NCBI GenBank assembly: GCA_030916795.1
Contig: JAUPVZ010000041.1
Span: 1-14,957, forward strand
Direction: 5' to 3'
Length of the DNA stretch: 14,957 nucleotides
Source of the DNA: Patescibacteria group bacterium
GTDB taxonomy: Bacteria; Patescibacteriota; Minisyncoccia; Phycocordibacterales; XYD1-FULL-46-19
Shown here: positions 13,660 to 14,957 of the stretch, one piece after another
Layout: every line of letters begins with the position of its first letter
Numbering within the stretch: position 1 is the stretch's first letter
Made by a program: the position numbers and the translations under genes
Notes under the pieces: model-generated
The model's database searches: none
Seen by the model: the letters and a program-made list of their open reading frames with translations, nothing else
Told to the model about the DNA's origin: nothing

Positions 13660-14589
13660 CTAATTCAAATTCAACAATTTTTCTATAGTATCCTTGGCTT
13701 TTTTGTACTTTTCCTCCTGACCCGAATATGCAAAGAAACTGCAGCTCCCTAGGCCAATATGCAACTTGTAGCAGAGCATCCGTTCATCAAAATTTTGAAT
13801 CTCAACCCCTTTATTTTTTGAGTATTCCAAATACAAGTTCTGATAATCTAGATCGTAAGACCAAAAACTTAGCCAAGCTATATCAAAAAGGAAATCGCCG
13901 TAGATCGAACCTTCCCAATCAATTACTCCGGTGACTTTATTGCCATCCGACAAAACATTATTAAAGCCATAATCACCGTGGACTAAAAATCTTTCTTCGG
14001 GACAATATTTTACCAAGTCGGCAAGGATAGCGTAAGCCTTATCCCAAAAATCTTTTTCTAGAAAAGTCGTTTCAAATAGACTCGGTTTGCCAGCCTCACC
14101 CTTTGCATAAGTATCAACACTCAAAATATATTCCTTCCAACTTGTTTTTTCTCCCATTCCTTCGGCATCCCATTTTCCGTAGCCTTTTGTTTGGCTTATA
14201 TCTATAGTATGGATGATGTCCAAAACCTGAAACAATTGGGGTAATAGCTGGACTAGTTCTGCACTAGAAAATTCATTTAAAATTTTTCCCTCTACTTTTT
14301 GTGATAGACAAAAACGCAAATTTTCATTGATTTTTCCGATTTTTATTACTTTCGGAATAGGCAGTGAAGGTGAGGCAAAATAAGTAAAAGAGCGCTCGTC
14401 TTTTTTAAATCCTCGTGTCCAATGTTTATTTACCCTAATCACGTATTGGTCTGCCAATACATTAAAGCTATAGGCTTGCGAACCCTCGCCACCAACAATA
14501 ACTTCAAAATTAGAAATTTGATTAGAAAAATTCTCTTGTAGAAAATCAAGCACAACTTTCTCATCTACTGTGGTTTTGTGTGTCGACAT
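13660..14589 (-). CDS. aminoglycoside phosphotransferase-family kinase, hygromycin kinase-like
   Basis: The 309-residue protein is an APH-fold kinase. The catalytic loop is FLVHGDYGFNNVL (201-213, H204, D206, N211), followed by VIDWEGSIYGD (222-232) with the metal-binding D224. From memory it resembles APH(4)-Ia hygromycin B kinase along its whole length: GEGSQAYSFNV (35-45), YVIRVNKHWTRGFKKD (49-64), FASPSLPIPKVIKIG (71-85), DISQTKGYG (130-138) and MLCYKLHIGL (271-280). The true substrate is not known. A TTG at 14625 would add 12 residues; the ATG at 14589 is preferred because a CTATAT box lies 6 bases before it. The gene may head a cluster with the GrpB and ASCH genes. Codons are AT-rich. 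Confidence 0.88.
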   Translation of the reverse strand: MSTHKTTVDEKVVLDFLQENFSNQISNFEVIVGGEGSQAYSFNVLADQYVIRVNKHWTRGFKKDERSFTYFASPSLPIPKVIKIGKINENLRFCLSQKVEGKILNEFSSAELVQLLPQLFQVLDIIHTIDISQTKGYGKWDAEGMGEKTSWKEYILSVDTYAKGEAGKPSLFETTFLEKDFWDKAYAILADLVKYCPEERFLVHGDYGFNNVLSDGNKVTGVIDWEGSIYGDFLFDIAWLSFWSYDLDYQNLYLEYSKNKGVEIQNFDERMLCYKLHIGLGSCSFFAYSGQEEKYKKAKDTIEKLLNLN

Positions 14590-14724
14590 AAATTGATATA
14601 GATTGCGATGATTTTTGGAGTCCAAACTTTCTTAAACTGGCTGACTCGTACTTTTTATTATCAAGTCCCACAAGGGTTTCCGAATGATTTTCAGTTTACC
14701 ATTTTGACCATGCTCGGAATGCCG

Positions 14725-14957
14725 TTATTCGTGCCTACCTTCCTCTTTTTGTTCTTTCTTTAATCTTGCAAGCCCTGTGATTTTTGAGAGTCGATCTTGT
14801 TTGTCTTTTCGAGTTGTATACCAATCTTCGACCAGCTGCTCAATCAATTCAATTAATAGCTGAGCTTCTCCCGGTTCAACATCAACAATCAGGTTAATAT
14901 CTTTTTCCATATGTGCACCAATATTACCTACACTTCTGACTGCGTCTATTGCTGCAA
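14725..14957 (-). CDS. DUF4145-type protein, C-terminal end (partial)
   Basis: The reading frame is open to the right edge, so the ATG at 14910 is internal and is not taken as the start. In-window sequence gives 76 residues, starting AAIDAVRSVGNIGAHMEKDI. The GNIGAH motif followed by an acidic beta segment (INLIVDVEPGEA) and a helix with VEDWY matches the end of DUF4145-type domains, as I remember them. These are often found in small proteins or fused to nucleases and other defence or nucleic-acid enzymes; the N-terminal part that would decide this is outside. The tail is highly charged (Lys, Arg, Glu). The 135 bases between this gene and the kinase ATG contain no other supported gene. Confidence 0.75.
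   Translation of the reverse strand, partial: AAIDAVRSVGNIGAHMEKDINLIVDVEPGEAQLLIELIEQLVEDWYTTRKDKQDRLSKITGLARLKKEQKEEGRHE

Noticed and set aside
14590..14625. TTG start at 14625 adding 12 residues to the kinase
   Set aside because: The extra residues do not align with APH-family proteins, no SD precedes the TTG, and a -10-like box lies within this segment 6 bases before the ATG at 14589.
14608..14763. Plus-strand reading frame of 51 residues with a hydrophobic end (LGMPLFVPTFLFLFFL)
   Set aside because: It lies antisense to the end of the DUF4145-type gene and has no SD or -10 box in front. The hydrophobic stretch is largely the complement of the Lys/Glu-rich tail of that gene, which gives Phe/Leu codons by chance.
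1..14957. CRISPR array, insertion sequence, integrase, phage genes or long direct repeats
   Set aside because: None was seen on reading both strands; the only notable inverted repeats are the four terminator hairpins.

Overview
The window looks like chromosome of a Candidate Phyla Radiation (Patescibacteria) bacterium, most likely of the Parcubacteria/Paceibacteria type. This is inferred from short versions of core proteins (a Rel synthetase/hydrolase without its C-terminal regulatory half, a DnaX of only 348 residues without a tau tail or zinc module), tight gene packing, and unknown proteins placed between housekeeping genes. UGA acts as a stop codon (end of the 11417-12622 gene) and never interrupts a core gene, so the UGA-recoding Gracilibacteria/SR1 code does not apply. 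No search could be run, so the phylum is a judgement.

Layout. The left edge cuts a tRNA-Leu(CAA) gene on the minus strand, divergent from parB (119-1075, +). parB converges on a minus-strand block of rel (1115-2566), topA (2599-4782) and dprA (4858-5721), and one long palindrome between parB and rel serves as a two-way terminator. A plus-strand block follows: a 67-residue unknown gene with its own terminator, serS (6064-7332) and an ftsQ-like gene that overlaps it. Next come a minus-strand unknown gene (8278-8706), then plus-strand dus, dnaX and a DUF192 gene. A 401-residue unknown membrane protein (11417-12622, -) follows. The right end (12743-14957, -) is more AT-rich and looks accessory: an ASCH-domain protein, a GrpB-family protein, a kinase resembling hygromycin B phosphotransferase, and the C-terminal end of a DUF4145-type protein cut by the window edge.

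The most interesting signal is two styles of gene expression side by side. Core genes have no Shine-Dalgarno sequence. For several of them an extended -10 box (TGnTAnnnT) lies only 6-8 bases before the ATG, so transcription should start at or next to the start codon (leaderless mRNAs). The three unknown genes at 5782, 8706 and 12622 each have a strong GGAG-type Shine-Dalgarno and a private GC-rich hairpin terminator; one has a near-consensus -35/-10 promoter and another a perfect -35 box. At least the two larger ones also favour C-ending codons, unlike their neighbours. They behave as self-contained single-gene cassettes of unknown function.

The core genes cover chromosome partition (parB), the stringent response (rel), DNA topology (topA), DNA uptake/recombination (dprA), translation (tRNA-Leu, serS, dus), division (ftsQ-like) and the replication clamp loader (dnaX). 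There is no CRISPR array, rRNA, insertion sequence or phage gene in the window, and no gene-free stretch longer than about 135 bases.
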